Below the pieces are notes generated by a model. The model was given only the letters and a program-made list of their open reading frames with translations. It was not told the origin of the DNA and did no database searches. Below, in pieces: positions 1 to 6,767 of a stretch of 7,764 nt of DNA (the stretch's first letter is position 1; every line of letters begins with the position of its first letter). Position numbers and translations under genes: made by a program. Source of the stretch: Candidatus Aminicenantota bacterium (GTDB lineage Bacteria; Acidobacteriota; Aminicenantia; Aminicenantales; UBA8522); the NCBI GenBank assembly GCA_016934895.1, contig JAFGRZ010000057.1, positions 1-7,764 of the forward strand, read 5' to 3'.

Positions 1-1451
1 CCCGAGAAATCGCCGTTGGCCTGGGGCAGGGGAGAGAGGGCCAGGGCGAGGGTGGTCGTCTGGCCGTTGGTGACGATATTGATCTCCTTGTCGGACAGGC
101 GATACTTGTTTTTGATCCCCCAGGCGATGTTCTTGACGATTTCGCCGTACTTGTCCTGGCTCAGGACCTCTTCGAATCTTTTGCCGACCGGGTTCCGGTC
201 CTCGATGGCCAGCATTTCCCGGGCCGACGGATTGATGGTCGTGATCCGGCCGCCCGAATCGAGCGTGATGACACCGGTCGTGATGTTCTGAAGGACGGTT
301 TCGATGTATTGTCTGCGGTTTTCGAGTTCGGTGGTTTTTTGGGCGATGTGAAGTTGGCTCTCCCGGAGGTCGGAGATCATCTGGTTGAAGGAATCGATGA
401 GCGTTCCCAACTCATCGGTGGCGGCGTCCTCGACGCGGACGTTCAGGTTGCCCCGGGAGACCTCCTTGGTGGCCTGGGCCAGCTTCTCGATCGGAACGGT
501 GATCCCCTTGGCCAGATGGAGGCCGCTCCACGAAGCCGCGAAGATGATGAGCAGGGTGATGAACATCAGGATGAAGATATAAAAGGTCTTGACCGTGATC
601 TTCTGGGGGGCCAGAAGACTGTATCTCTCCACGTAAGCGTTGATGGTGGTGAGTTTTTGGGTGAAGCTCTGGGGAAAGAACTTGCCCACGGTCAGCAGGA
701 TATGACCGACGCCGGCCAGGTCGAAGGCAACGCCTCTCCGGATCATTTCCCCCGTTCCCATGGGCTCGATGCTGCGGAAGCGCTCGCCCCGCCGGGCTCT
801 CTCGACGAGACCCGGCTGGACGGATTTGTAGTCCTGGAGAGGAAGCCCGGGATTGAGATAAGTGAACAGCTCTTCCTCGTTCAGGTAGATGCCAATCTCA
901 TCGAGCTTGTATTCGTTGAGCTTCTCGCGGATGAAGTCCCGCAGGAGCAGCCGGTTCTGCACCTGGACAAGGCGCCGGCTCCGGATGTCCCGGCTGAGCT
1001 CGAGGGCGAAGTGGTACGCCGTCTCCTCGGCATCGGCATAGACTCCGTCGGCGACGCTCTGGGTGTCGGCGATCACCCGGTCGAAGGGCGTTTTGAACCA
1101 GAGCTCGATGTTCCGGCTGATCAGATCGCTGGCGAAAAAGAAGAGCAGGAAGGTGGGGATGATGCTCAGAGCGATGAAGAACAGCACGAGCTTGGTCTTG
1201 AAATGCGAGCCGACGATATTCCGCTTCCTTTCGATGTGGAGCTTGACGAGGTTCCGGCCCAGGACGAAGAGGAGGACGAGGAAGAGGATCAGGACGATGA
1301 CCTGCATCATCGACAGGAGAACGTTGGTGACCGAGGTGGGGTAAAACTCCTGGGAGGCGCGGATGAAGTACTCGAGGGCGAAAAAGACGACGACGAGCAA
1401 AATCACAAAAGCCGCGATGAAGCGCGGGCCTTTCTGTTTGGACGTCTCCAT
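1..1451 (-). CDS. NtrY-like sensor histidine kinase, N-terminal part (C-terminus beyond left edge)
   Basis: Partial gene. The frame is open from ATG at 1451 to the window edge, giving 483 residues. Visible architecture: membrane helices at about residues 11-30, 44-64 and 87-107, an extracytoplasmic sensory region at about 110-288, a fourth helix at about 289-310, a HAMP linker at about 311-370 (with a VEDAATDELGTLIDSFNQM segment), and a PAS domain from about 378 to the edge (starting near RQYIETVLQNITTGVITLD). The GSHFKTKLVLFF...IIPTFLLFFF stretch and the multi-helix N-terminus are characteristic of the NtrY family. The catalytic HisKA and HATPase domains, and any partner response regulator of NtrX type, would lie to the left and are not visible, so kinase activity is inferred. 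The ATG lies 4 nt after the stop of the rodZ-like gene, so the two are probably co-transcribed. The Shine-Dalgarno is only a weak GAGAG. NtrY homologues sense nitrogen, redox or envelope cues; the signal here is unknown. Confidence 0.9.
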   Translation of the reverse strand, partial: METSKQKGPRFIAAFVILLVVVFFALEYFIRASQEFYPTSVTNVLLSMMQVIVLILFLVLLFVLGRNLVKLHIERKRNIVGSHFKTKLVLFFIALSIIPTFLLFFFASDLISRNIELWFKTPFDRVIADTQSVADGVYADAEETAYHFALELSRDIRSRRLVQVQNRLLLRDFIREKLNEYKLDEIGIYLNEEELFTYLNPGLPLQDYKSVQPGLVERARRGERFRSIEPMGTGEMIRRGVAFDLAGVGHILLTVGKFFPQSFTQKLTTINAYVERYSLLAPQKITVKTFYIFILMFITLLIIFAASWSGLHLAKGITVPIEKLAQATKEVSRGNLNVRVEDAATDELGTLIDSFNQMISDLRESQLHIAQKTTELENRRQYIETVLQNITTGVITLDSGGRITTINPSAREMLAIEDRNPVGKRFEEVLSQDKYGEIVKNIAWGIKNKYRLSDKEINIVTNGQTTTLALALSPLPQANGDFS

Positions 1452-1455
1452 CTGT

Positions 1456-2217
1456 TTATCTCTCGTCCGGCGCCAGGAAGTCGCGGTAGTTCTCAGGAGT
1501 GATGCGGATATTCGTCCGGACGGCCCCCCGCGGTCCGAATGGTTTGGCTTGTTGGCCGTTGATGGTCAGACGCAATCCCCCGGCGTTGCCGACGGAGAGG
1601 CGAACCTCGCGGCGGGCCGTGACCTCGAGCGATTCTCCCGGGGTCTTGATGCCGTCCCAGATCGATTCTCCGTCCGCATAGATTTGAAGCCATGTTTCTT
1701 CGCTGAAATCGACCTGAAGGAGAAGCCCCTTGATCTCTTCGACCACGATCCCCGCCGACCCGGGCGGTTCGACGACACCAACCGGCACACTGGCCGGAAG
1801 GGAGGTTTCCATTAGGGCGGGTGGCTCCTCCGGCGGTCCGGAAAATAGGGAGAAAAGGACGAGCCCGAGGGCGATGACGACGGCCGCTCCGACGCCGAGG
1901 ATCAACCATCTCCAAGAAAAAACAGGGGAGCGCGGTGGCCGCTTCCTTTTGGATGCGTCGTTTTTGTCTTGGTCTGGCTCCGCAAAGGCCTGCATTTCTT
2001 GGTACTTGTTGAGCACCTGGTGCTCATCGATCCCGATGCCCCGGGCATAGGAGCGCAGGATCGCGCGGACGAAGAATGCCCCGGGAATGCGATCGAGCCG
2101 GTCCTCCTCGACGGCCTGGAGAAACCTCAGGCTGATCCGGGTGGAATCGGCGATCTCCTGGAGCGATATTCCCCTGAGCTCGCGCTCTCGCTGGAGTTCC
2201 TGCCCTAGAGATGCCAT
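1456..2217 (-). CDS. RodZ-like protein: cytoplasmic HTH, one membrane helix, periplasmic DUF4115-type domain
   Basis: The protein has 253 residues. Residues 1-70 form a helix-turn-helix of the HTH_25 type (GQELQRERELRGISLQEIA, then TRISLRFLQAVEEDR and IPGAFFVRAILRSYAR). A basic stretch (KRKRPPR, about 90-96) is followed by a single membrane helix at about 104-126, a proline-rich linker at about 127-157, and a C-terminal β-rich domain at about 160-240 with the DUF4115 hallmarks (SEETWLQIYADGESIWDG, then an LRLTINGQ segment). This is the RodZ layout. In the best-studied bacteria RodZ links MreB to the elongation machinery, but many such proteins outside those groups are untested. I chose ATG 2217 because a TTG further upstream (2256) lies in the -35 region and its extra residues precede the conserved HTH. 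No Shine-Dalgarno is present; the promoter geometry predicts a leaderless mRNA. It is followed 4 nt later by the NtrY-like kinase. Confidence 0.88.
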   Translation of the reverse strand: MASLGQELQRERELRGISLQEIADSTRISLRFLQAVEEDRLDRIPGAFFVRAILRSYARGIGIDEHQVLNKYQEMQAFAEPDQDKNDASKRKRPPRSPVFSWRWLILGVGAAVVIALGLVLFSLFSGPPEEPPALMETSLPASVPVGVVEPPGSAGIVVEEIKGLLLQVDFSEETWLQIYADGESIWDGIKTPGESLEVTARREVRLSVGNAGGLRLTINGQQAKPFGPRGAVRTNIRITPENYRDFLAPDER

Positions 2218-2224
2218 TGAAAAA

Positions 2225-2253
2225 ATTGTAGGCCAATCCCCCCGAAGTGTCAA
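2225..2253 (-). promoter_or_regulatory. sigma70-type promoter for the rodZ-like gene
   Basis: On the minus strand there is a perfect -35 TTGACA (2253-2248), a 17-nt spacer and a -10 TACAAT (2230-2225). The predicted start of transcription, about 7 nt past the -10, falls at 2218-2217, which is the A before or of the ATG. The mRNA would therefore be leaderless or carry one leader base. Confidence 0.8.
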
Positions 2254-2254
2254 C

Positions 2255-2307
2255 AAAAAGGCTCGGGGCAGTGGCTTCGATTGCGCGCGCCTCCGCCTCC
2301 CCGAACC
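2255..2307 (-). terminator. probable intrinsic terminator after ftsX
   Basis: Read on the minus strand, GGTTCGGGG (2307-2299) can pair with CCCCGAGCC (2268-2260) as a 9-bp stem with one G·U pair. The loop is long (30 nt) and GC-rich, and the stem is followed at once by TTTTT (2259-2255). The T-run ends one base before the -35 box of the next promoter. The long loop is the weak point of this call. Confidence 0.5.
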
Positions 2308-2397
2308 TCTCCGCGAGGCTCACCGCCCGAGCCGGGAGATTTTCTCATGATCCGTCCTTGGGGGCCGACTTCAGGAAGAGATTCACGGGACGGGAGA

Positions 2398-3278
2398 CTA
2401 GATCTTTAGGAACCGGGAGAGGGAGCTCAGGCTTCCCATCCCTCCCATGAGGACGCCACCGGCGATTATGCCCAGCGCTTGAGACGAGGAGAGGGTGCGG
2501 AAATTGATGATCTCCTGAAGGGCGCCGAGAGAGTGGCCGAGATAGAGGGGGAACAATTTCACGAGAAGGAAAAGCAAGCCCAGTGACAAAGCGCTGCCGA
2601 GAACCCCGAGCGTGATCCCTTCCAAAAGAAAGGGCAGCCTGATGAACGTGTTGGTGGCGCCGACGAAACGGAGAATCTCGATTTCCCCCTGGCGGGCGAA
2701 GACATTCAGGCGGATGACGTTGGAGATAATGAAGAATGAGGCCAGGATGAGGATCCCTCCGAGGAAGAATCCGATGGCCCGGGCCAAGCGGCTCAGCGAC
2801 TGCATCTTTTCCACCCAATCCCGGTTGAGCTGGACATCCTCCACTCCTTTGGTATTTTTGATGTCCTCGATGAATCCGATGATCTCGTTGGACATGAAGG
2901 CCTTCTTATGCAGGGTCACCTCGAATGACGGGGGAAAAGGATTGGCGCCCAGGCTCTTGAGGATTTCCCGAAGCTCGGGGAAGCTTTCCTGAAACCGTTC
3001 CCAGGCCTGTTCAGAGCTGACCGGTTTCATCCGGACGACATAAGGCGAGGATTGAATGCGTTGTTCGATATCGCCGATCTCGGCGGCGGTGGCGTCGGGG
3101 GAGAGGAAAAAAACCACCATCATGTTTTCGGCCGTCTGGTCGGCGATGTACTGGAGGTTGTTGGACAGGGAGAAGAAGACACCCAGAATCAGGAAGGAAA
3201 GGCAAATGATGGTGATGGAGAGGATGTTCCGCGCCCGATACTGCCAAAGGTTGTTCAGTGCGTCTCGGGAAAAGTATC

Positions 3279-3294
<16 letters not shown>
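2398..3294 (-). CDS. ftsX: Cell-division ABC transporter permease FtsX, apparently with an AUC start
   Basis: From ATC 3294 the protein has 298 residues, a normal FtsX length. FtsX and FtsE form a type VII ABC (mechanotransmission) complex at the divisome that activates peptidoglycan hydrolases. Visible: a short cytoplasmic N-terminus, membrane helix 1 at about 24-43, an extracytoplasmic domain at about 44-172, helices 2-4 at about 174-194, 220-246 and 272-290, and the conserved loop GEIEILRFVGATNTFIRLPF at about 203-222. The frame has no ATG, GTG or TTG between the upstream stop at 3375 and the double ATG at 3123. That ATG would delete helix 1 and destroy the topology. The ATC sits 6 nt after AAGGAGGT, and the sequence around it fits a family N-terminus. 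The gene overlaps the end of ftsE by 16 nt, implying translational coupling. A CTG inside the N-terminal helix region or a frameshift error are alternatives. Confidence 0.92.
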
Positions 3295-3959
<665 letters not shown>

Positions 3960-3994
3960 GACGAAACGGCCAACGGCGGCGCGTTCGGTCACGG

Positions 3995-4022
3995 ATTATA
4001 GCACATCGAATGGGGGATTCAA
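3995..4022 (-). promoter_or_regulatory. sigma70-type promoter for ftsEX
   Basis: The minus strand has -35 TTGAAT (4022-4017), a 16-nt spacer, and a consensus -10 TATAAT (4000-3995) preceded by TGC, which makes an extended -10. Transcription would start near 3988, leaving a leader of about 29 nt before ATG 3959. Confidence 0.7.
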
Positions 4023-4051
4023 AGGAAAGCGGAGGAGCGAAGAGACGGCTA

Positions 4052-4231
4052 TCAGCGGGCGAAAATATACATGAACCAGCCGAAGAGGAGCGCGCCGCCG
4101 ACCATGACCAGGAACAGCGAGAGCCCGTACTTGACCCGGCCGCGGCGGTCGTCGCGGCGGAGGAGAGCCAGCACGACGGAAACGAAAAACGCGTAGACGA
4201 TCATCGAGAAGAGATGGCTCTCGAGGATCAT
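4052..4231 (-). CDS. Small 59-aa two-helix membrane protein, unknown function
   Basis: A short open frame of 59 residues starts with MILESHLFSM. It has two hydrophobic segments, about residues 7-24 and 34-57, separated by a charged loop RRDDRRGRVK (25-34). The sequence ends FMYIFAR. The positive loop suggests a hairpin in the inner membrane with the loop in the cytoplasm. Its ATG overlaps the TGA of the upstream membrane-protein gene by 4 nt (ATGA, 4231-4228), strong evidence for real, coupled translation. I do not recognise a family. Its stop lies about 30 nt before the ftsE -35 box, and I see no terminator between them, so read-through into ftsEX is possible. Confidence 0.75.
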   Translation of the reverse strand: MILESHLFSMIVYAFFVSVVLALLRRDDRRGRVKYGLSLFLVMVGGALLFGWFMYIFAR

Positions 4232-4590
4232 CGCTTTTTCCCCTTGGCGATGTCGAAGGCATCCAGAGCGACGAGATAGTTTAAAAGACCGGCGCCGGCG
4301 ATGTAGGCCGTCCCGAACTCGAAGGTGGTCCGTTCAAGCGAACCCTGGCCGAAGGACAGCAAACGGGACAGGAGGTAAAGGACAAAGTCGCCGAGATCGG
4401 CGAAAAAGGCCAGGACGGTGAGCGGATTCTCCGTCTGGAAGGGATAGATCCGTCCACCCATGCCCAGGCCGAGGGCCGTCATGGCCCCGACGGAAACGAA
4501 GAAGACCAGGCCGCGCCAGTACTTTTTCTGGAGAACGTGACCGAGGCCGGGGGCGAACCAGCCGGCGATAAGGAAGACGATCGCTTTCAT
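4228..4590 (-). CDS. Small polytopic membrane protein, DUF6677-like
   Basis: The protein has 120 residues and about four membrane helices (roughly 2-19, 27-45, 58-80, 95-112). The N-terminal pattern AGWFAPGLGHVLQKKYWRG resembles small membrane proteins annotated DUF6677 (loosely TM2-like, with a PG-x-GH turn between helices and a basic aromatic loop). That assignment is from memory of the family style and moderately uncertain. The C-terminus is basic (KGKKR). The start ATG 4590 is preferred over ATG codons at 4614 and 4611 because those lie in or directly beside the predicted -10 box. The leader is then about 13 nt, with no Shine-Dalgarno. The gene overlaps the following 59-aa membrane protein by 4 nt, so the two products are probably made together and may form one membrane unit. 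Function unknown. Confidence 0.82.
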   Translation of the reverse strand: MKAIVFLIAGWFAPGLGHVLQKKYWRGLVFFVSVGAMTALGLGMGGRIYPFQTENPLTVLAFFADLGDFVLYLLSRLLSFGQGSLERTTFEFGTAYIAGAGLLNYLVALDAFDIAKGKKR

Positions 4591-4609
4591 GGGCTTATAG
4601 AAGCAAAAC

Positions 4610-4638
4610 ATCATAAAGGAAATAGGGCGTCAAATCAA
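4610..4638 (-). promoter_or_regulatory. sigma70-type promoter for the DUF6677-like gene
   Basis: On the minus strand there is -35 TTGATT (4638-4633), a 17-nt spacer and -10 TATGAT (4615-4610). Transcription would begin near 4603, upstream of ATG 4590. A 9-bp palindrome GCATAATGC (4639-4647) sits directly beside the -35 and could be an operator half, although it is short. Confidence 0.55.
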
Positions 4639-4640
4639 GC

Positions 4641-4767
4641 ATAATGCGGCTCTGTAACGAATAATGTGGGAGCGATGAGAAGAGGGAGAGTGGGATCAGC
4701 CTCCATCGGCCTCGCTCCCGTTCGGGTTTTTAACGCCGTTCCCTCGGCGCTTTTCTCGGCGGCCGGT
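4641..4767. other. Divergent intergenic region between the two operons
   Basis: No credible gene is present. It contains a direct repeat ATAATGCGG/ATAATGTGG at 4641 and 4661, exactly 20 bp apart. It also contains an 8-bp inverted repeat GGGAGCGA/TCGCTCCC (4668-4675 and 4712-4719) with T-run 4727-4731 downstream on the plus strand, and a short hairpin CGCCG/CGGCG (4734-4749) followed by TTTT. These could be regulator sites or a small structured RNA. I found no convincing promoter for such an RNA. Confidence 0.35.
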
Positions 4768-4795
4768 TTGACAGAATCAAGGCATTCGTTATAAT
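4768..4795 (+). promoter_or_regulatory. Consensus sigma70 promoter for the ferritin-like/rubredoxin operon
   Basis: The -35 is TTGACA (4768-4773) and the -10 is TATAAT (4790-4795); both hexamers are perfect, with a 16-nt spacer. Transcription should start near 4802, giving a leader of about 65 nt before the ATG at 4868. Such a strong promoter on a stress-type operon suggests high basal expression or control by a repressor, but I see no clear PerR, Fur or Rex palindrome. Confidence 0.85.
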
Positions 4796-4867
4796 TGCTA
4801 AGGCTCTCCCTGAGCTGGTATCGCCGGCCCGGGACCGAACAGATATTCCGCGAGGAGGAACGAGGGC

Positions 4868-5320
4868 ATGAAGTTCGGAAATCTCAAAGACGTCTTGGCC
4901 TTTGCCATCCGGCGCGAAGAAGAAGCCGCCCGGACGTACCGCAAGCTGACGACGATGGCCAAAGAAGAATCCGCCAAAAAGCTCTTATCCGATCTTGAGG
5001 CGGACGAAAAGAATCATAAAAAAATTCTCCAAGGGTTGACCAAAGCCCGGATCGAGGCCGCCGCCTTCAAGACCGTGAAGGACCTGATGATCAGTGATTA
5101 TCTGGTTGAGGAGCCGCTCGCCCCGGACATGAATTTCCAGGATCTGCTGATCTTCGCCGCCAAAAAAGAGAAAAAGGCCGTCGACCTCTATCTCGACCTG
5201 GCCAAGAAGTCGACGATCAAAGAGCACAGGACGCTGTTCGAATTCCTGGCCAAACAGGAAAAGGTGCATAAGCTGCGTCTTGAGCTGGAATACGAAAAGC
5301 ATGTCCTTTGGGAGGACTGA
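4868..5320 (+). CDS. Ferritin-like di-iron protein (rubrerythrin-type, without rubredoxin domain)
   Basis: The protein has 150 residues and looks like a four-helix ferritin-like protein of the rubrerythrin/COG1633 type. Candidate metal ligands form the expected duplicated pattern: Glu in helix 1 (RREEEAARTY, E17-E19), ExxH in helix 2 (E47, H50), Glu in helix 3 (E101 in KKEKKAVDLY), and ExxH in helix 4 (E131, H134). Such proteins reduce peroxide or O2 at a di-iron centre. The C-terminal rubredoxin domain of classical rubrerythrin is missing, but a free rubredoxin is encoded next, so electrons are probably supplied in trans. The start is fixed by a GAGGAGG Shine-Dalgarno 9 nt before the ATG. 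It is the first gene after a consensus promoter. It has no Cys and no signal peptide, so it should be cytoplasmic. Its substrate is inferred. Confidence 0.88.
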   Translation: MKFGNLKDVLAFAIRREEEAARTYRKLTTMAKEESAKKLLSDLEADEKNHKKILQGLTKARIEAAAFKTVKDLMISDYLVEEPLAPDMNFQDLLIFAAKKEKKAVDLYLDLAKKSTIKEHRTLFEFLAKQEKVHKLRLELEYEKHVLWED

Positions 5321-5369
5321 ATCCGTTCCCCGGACATCTTGATATTCATCGCCGGAAAGGAGAGACGAA

Positions 5370-5531
5370 GTGGAAAAATGGGAATGCCAGGCCTGCGGCT
5401 ACATCTACGACCCCGAGAAAGGTGATCCCGACAACGGCGTCGCTCCCGGGACACCGTTCGAGGAGATCCCCGAGGATTGGGTCTGTCCTCAATGCGGAGT
5501 GGGCAAGGAATTTTTCCAGAAGCTGTCCTGA
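5370..5531 (+). CDS. Rubredoxin
   Basis: A 53-residue protein, the canonical rubredoxin size. The Fe(SCys)4 ligands are C6, C9, C39 and C42, in CQACGYIYDPEKGDP and PEDWVCPQCGVGK, with the usual conserved aromatic residues (Y11, Y13, W37). It is a small cytoplasmic one-electron carrier. The start is GTG at 5370, 7 nt after AAGGAG (5357-5362); a nearby ATG at 5378 is out of frame. It sits 49 nt after the ferritin-like gene and 33 nt before the flavoprotein reductase. It should therefore receive electrons from that reductase and pass them to the ferritin-like protein. Rubredoxins are short and easily missed, but all four ligands and the spacing leave little doubt. Confidence 0.97.
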   Translation: MEKWECQACGYIYDPEKGDPDNGVAPGTPFEEIPEDWVCPQCGVGKEFFQKLS

Positions 5532-5564
5532 CGGTCGGCCGGCCGCGGGAATCAAAGGATCCGG

Positions 5565-6767
5565 ATGAAAGTCATCATCATCGGCAACGGCCTGGCGGGA
5601 ACCATGGCCGCCAAGACAGTGCGGGAGCTCGATTCCCAATCGGAGATATTGATTTTCGCCGAGGAGAGGCACCATTATTATCCCCGGCCCAATCTGATCG
5701 AGTATATCGCCGGTAAACTGCCCTACGAAAGGATCTTTGCCTTTTCCGAAGGATGGCAAACCCGGCAAAAGATCGACATCGAGCTGGAAAATCCCGTCCG
5801 CAAGATCCTTCCCAAATCCAAGGAAGTCGAGTTGGCGGGAACCCGGCGCGAGTCCTATGACAAGCTGTTGATCGCCAACGGCGCCTCCTCCTTCGTCCCG
5901 CCCATTCAGGGAGCGGGTCAACGAGGCGTCTTTTCCCTGCGGACCTTGGACGATGCTCAAGCCATCCTGGAGGGCCTTCAGAGCGGCCGTCGAGTGGCCG
6001 TCATCGGAGGCGGACTGCTCGGGCTCGAGATCGCCCGGGCCATCAGGGCGCGGGGCGCCGAGGTGGAAGTGGTGGAGTTTTTCGACCGGCTGCTTCCCCG
6101 TCAGCTCGACGGTCAGGGCGCGGCGCTTCTGCGGAGCCAGATCGAGAGCCTGGGGATCGCGATCCGTCTCGGCGTCGCCACGGAAGAGATCCTCGGGAAC
6201 GGAGACATCCAAGGGCTCAAACTGAAAGGGGGCGACGAGGTCAAAGCGGGCATGGTTGTCATCGCCGCCGGCGTAAGGCCGAACCTCGGGTTGCCCGCGG
6301 ACGCCGGTCTGACCACGGACCGCGGCCTCGTGGTGGATGACCGCCTGCGGACAAGCCACCCCCAAATTTTTGCCGCGGGCGACGGCATCCAGCACAGGGG
6401 AAAAGTGTACGGCATCATTCCCGCCTCTTTTGAACAGGGCCGCACGGCCGCTTACAACATCATCGGTGAGGACAAGCCGTACGGGGGGACGGTCCCGTCC
6501 AACACCCTTAAAGTGGTCGGCTTGGATGTCACGTCGGTGGGCTTGGTGAATCCCGAAGGAAGCGGGTTCGAGGAGGTCAGAAAATTTAATAAGGAAAGCG
6601 GAATCTACAAAAAGATCGTGGTTCAGGACGGCGCCCTGGTGGGGGCTATCTGGATAGGGACAAAAAAGGGAGTCAACGAGATCACCCGCGCCGTCACGGC
6701 CAGAACCAAGGTCAGCCAGTATGTCAACGTCCTTCTTGAAGACAGTTTTGATTTTTCAGTGCTATGA
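5565..6767 (+). CDS. FAD/NAD(P)H oxidoreductase, NADH:rubredoxin reductase-like
   Basis: A 400-residue flavoprotein of the pyridine-nucleotide-disulfide oxidoreductase fold. The FAD-binding Rossmann motif GNGLAG is at 7-12, the NAD(P)H-binding motif GGGLLGLE at 148-155, and the second FAD motif AAGDG at 270-274. The N-terminal YYPRPNL (39-45) pattern is usual in the rubredoxin reductase/nitrite reductase-like branch. There is no cysteine at all, so it has no redox-active disulfide and no Cys-sulfenate of the NADH oxidase type. That fits a simple NAD(P)H-to-FAD-to-rubredoxin electron donor. The location 33 nt after rubredoxin strongly supports this partner. The start ATG 5565 gives the dinucleotide fold at the N-terminus; the Shine-Dalgarno is weak (AAAGGA). 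The stop TGA overlaps the next ATG by 4 nt. NADH versus NADPH preference cannot be read safely. Confidence 0.92.
   Translation: MKVIIIGNGLAGTMAAKTVRELDSQSEILIFAEERHHYYPRPNLIEYIAGKLPYERIFAFSEGWQTRQKIDIELENPVRKILPKSKEVELAGTRRESYDKLLIANGASSFVPPIQGAGQRGVFSLRTLDDAQAILEGLQSGRRVAVIGGGLLGLEIARAIRARGAEVEVVEFFDRLLPRQLDGQGAALLRSQIESLGIAIRLGVATEEILGNGDIQGLKLKGGDEVKAGMVVIAAGVRPNLGLPADAGLTTDRGLVVDDRLRTSHPQIFAAGDGIQHRGKVYGIIPASFEQGRTAAYNIIGEDKPYGGTVPSNTLKVVGLDVTSVGLVNPEGSGFEEVRKFNKESGIYKKIVVQDGALVGAIWIGTKKGVNEITRAVTARTKVSQYVNVLLEDSFDFSVL

Noticed and set aside
309..1502. Long plus-strand open frame of 397 codons, very acidic in its second half
   Set aside because: It lies antisense to the NtrY-like kinase, whose minus-strand translation shows coherent membrane helices, HAMP and PAS. 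The acidic Asp/Glu-rich composition is the mirror of GC-rich codons on the other strand.
2218..2256. N-terminal extension of the rodZ-like protein from TTG 2256
   Set aside because: The extension coincides with the -35/-10 promoter and adds residues before the conserved HTH start. Transcription would start downstream of it.
4591..4614. ATG codons at 4614 and 4611 as starts of the DUF6677-like gene
   Set aside because: They overlap the predicted -10 box TATGAT, so they would not be in the mRNA. ATG 4590 places the hydrophobic helix at the N-terminus.
4788..4804. Possible PerR-like box (TTATAAT) at the ferritin-like promoter
   Set aside because: Only the half overlapping the -10 hexamer matches. 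The other half does not resemble the symmetric arm, so the match is explained by TATAAT itself.
5346..6395. Minus-strand open frame of 349 codons
   Set aside because: It is antisense to rubredoxin and the flavoprotein reductase, both with clear family motifs. It has no recognisable domain.
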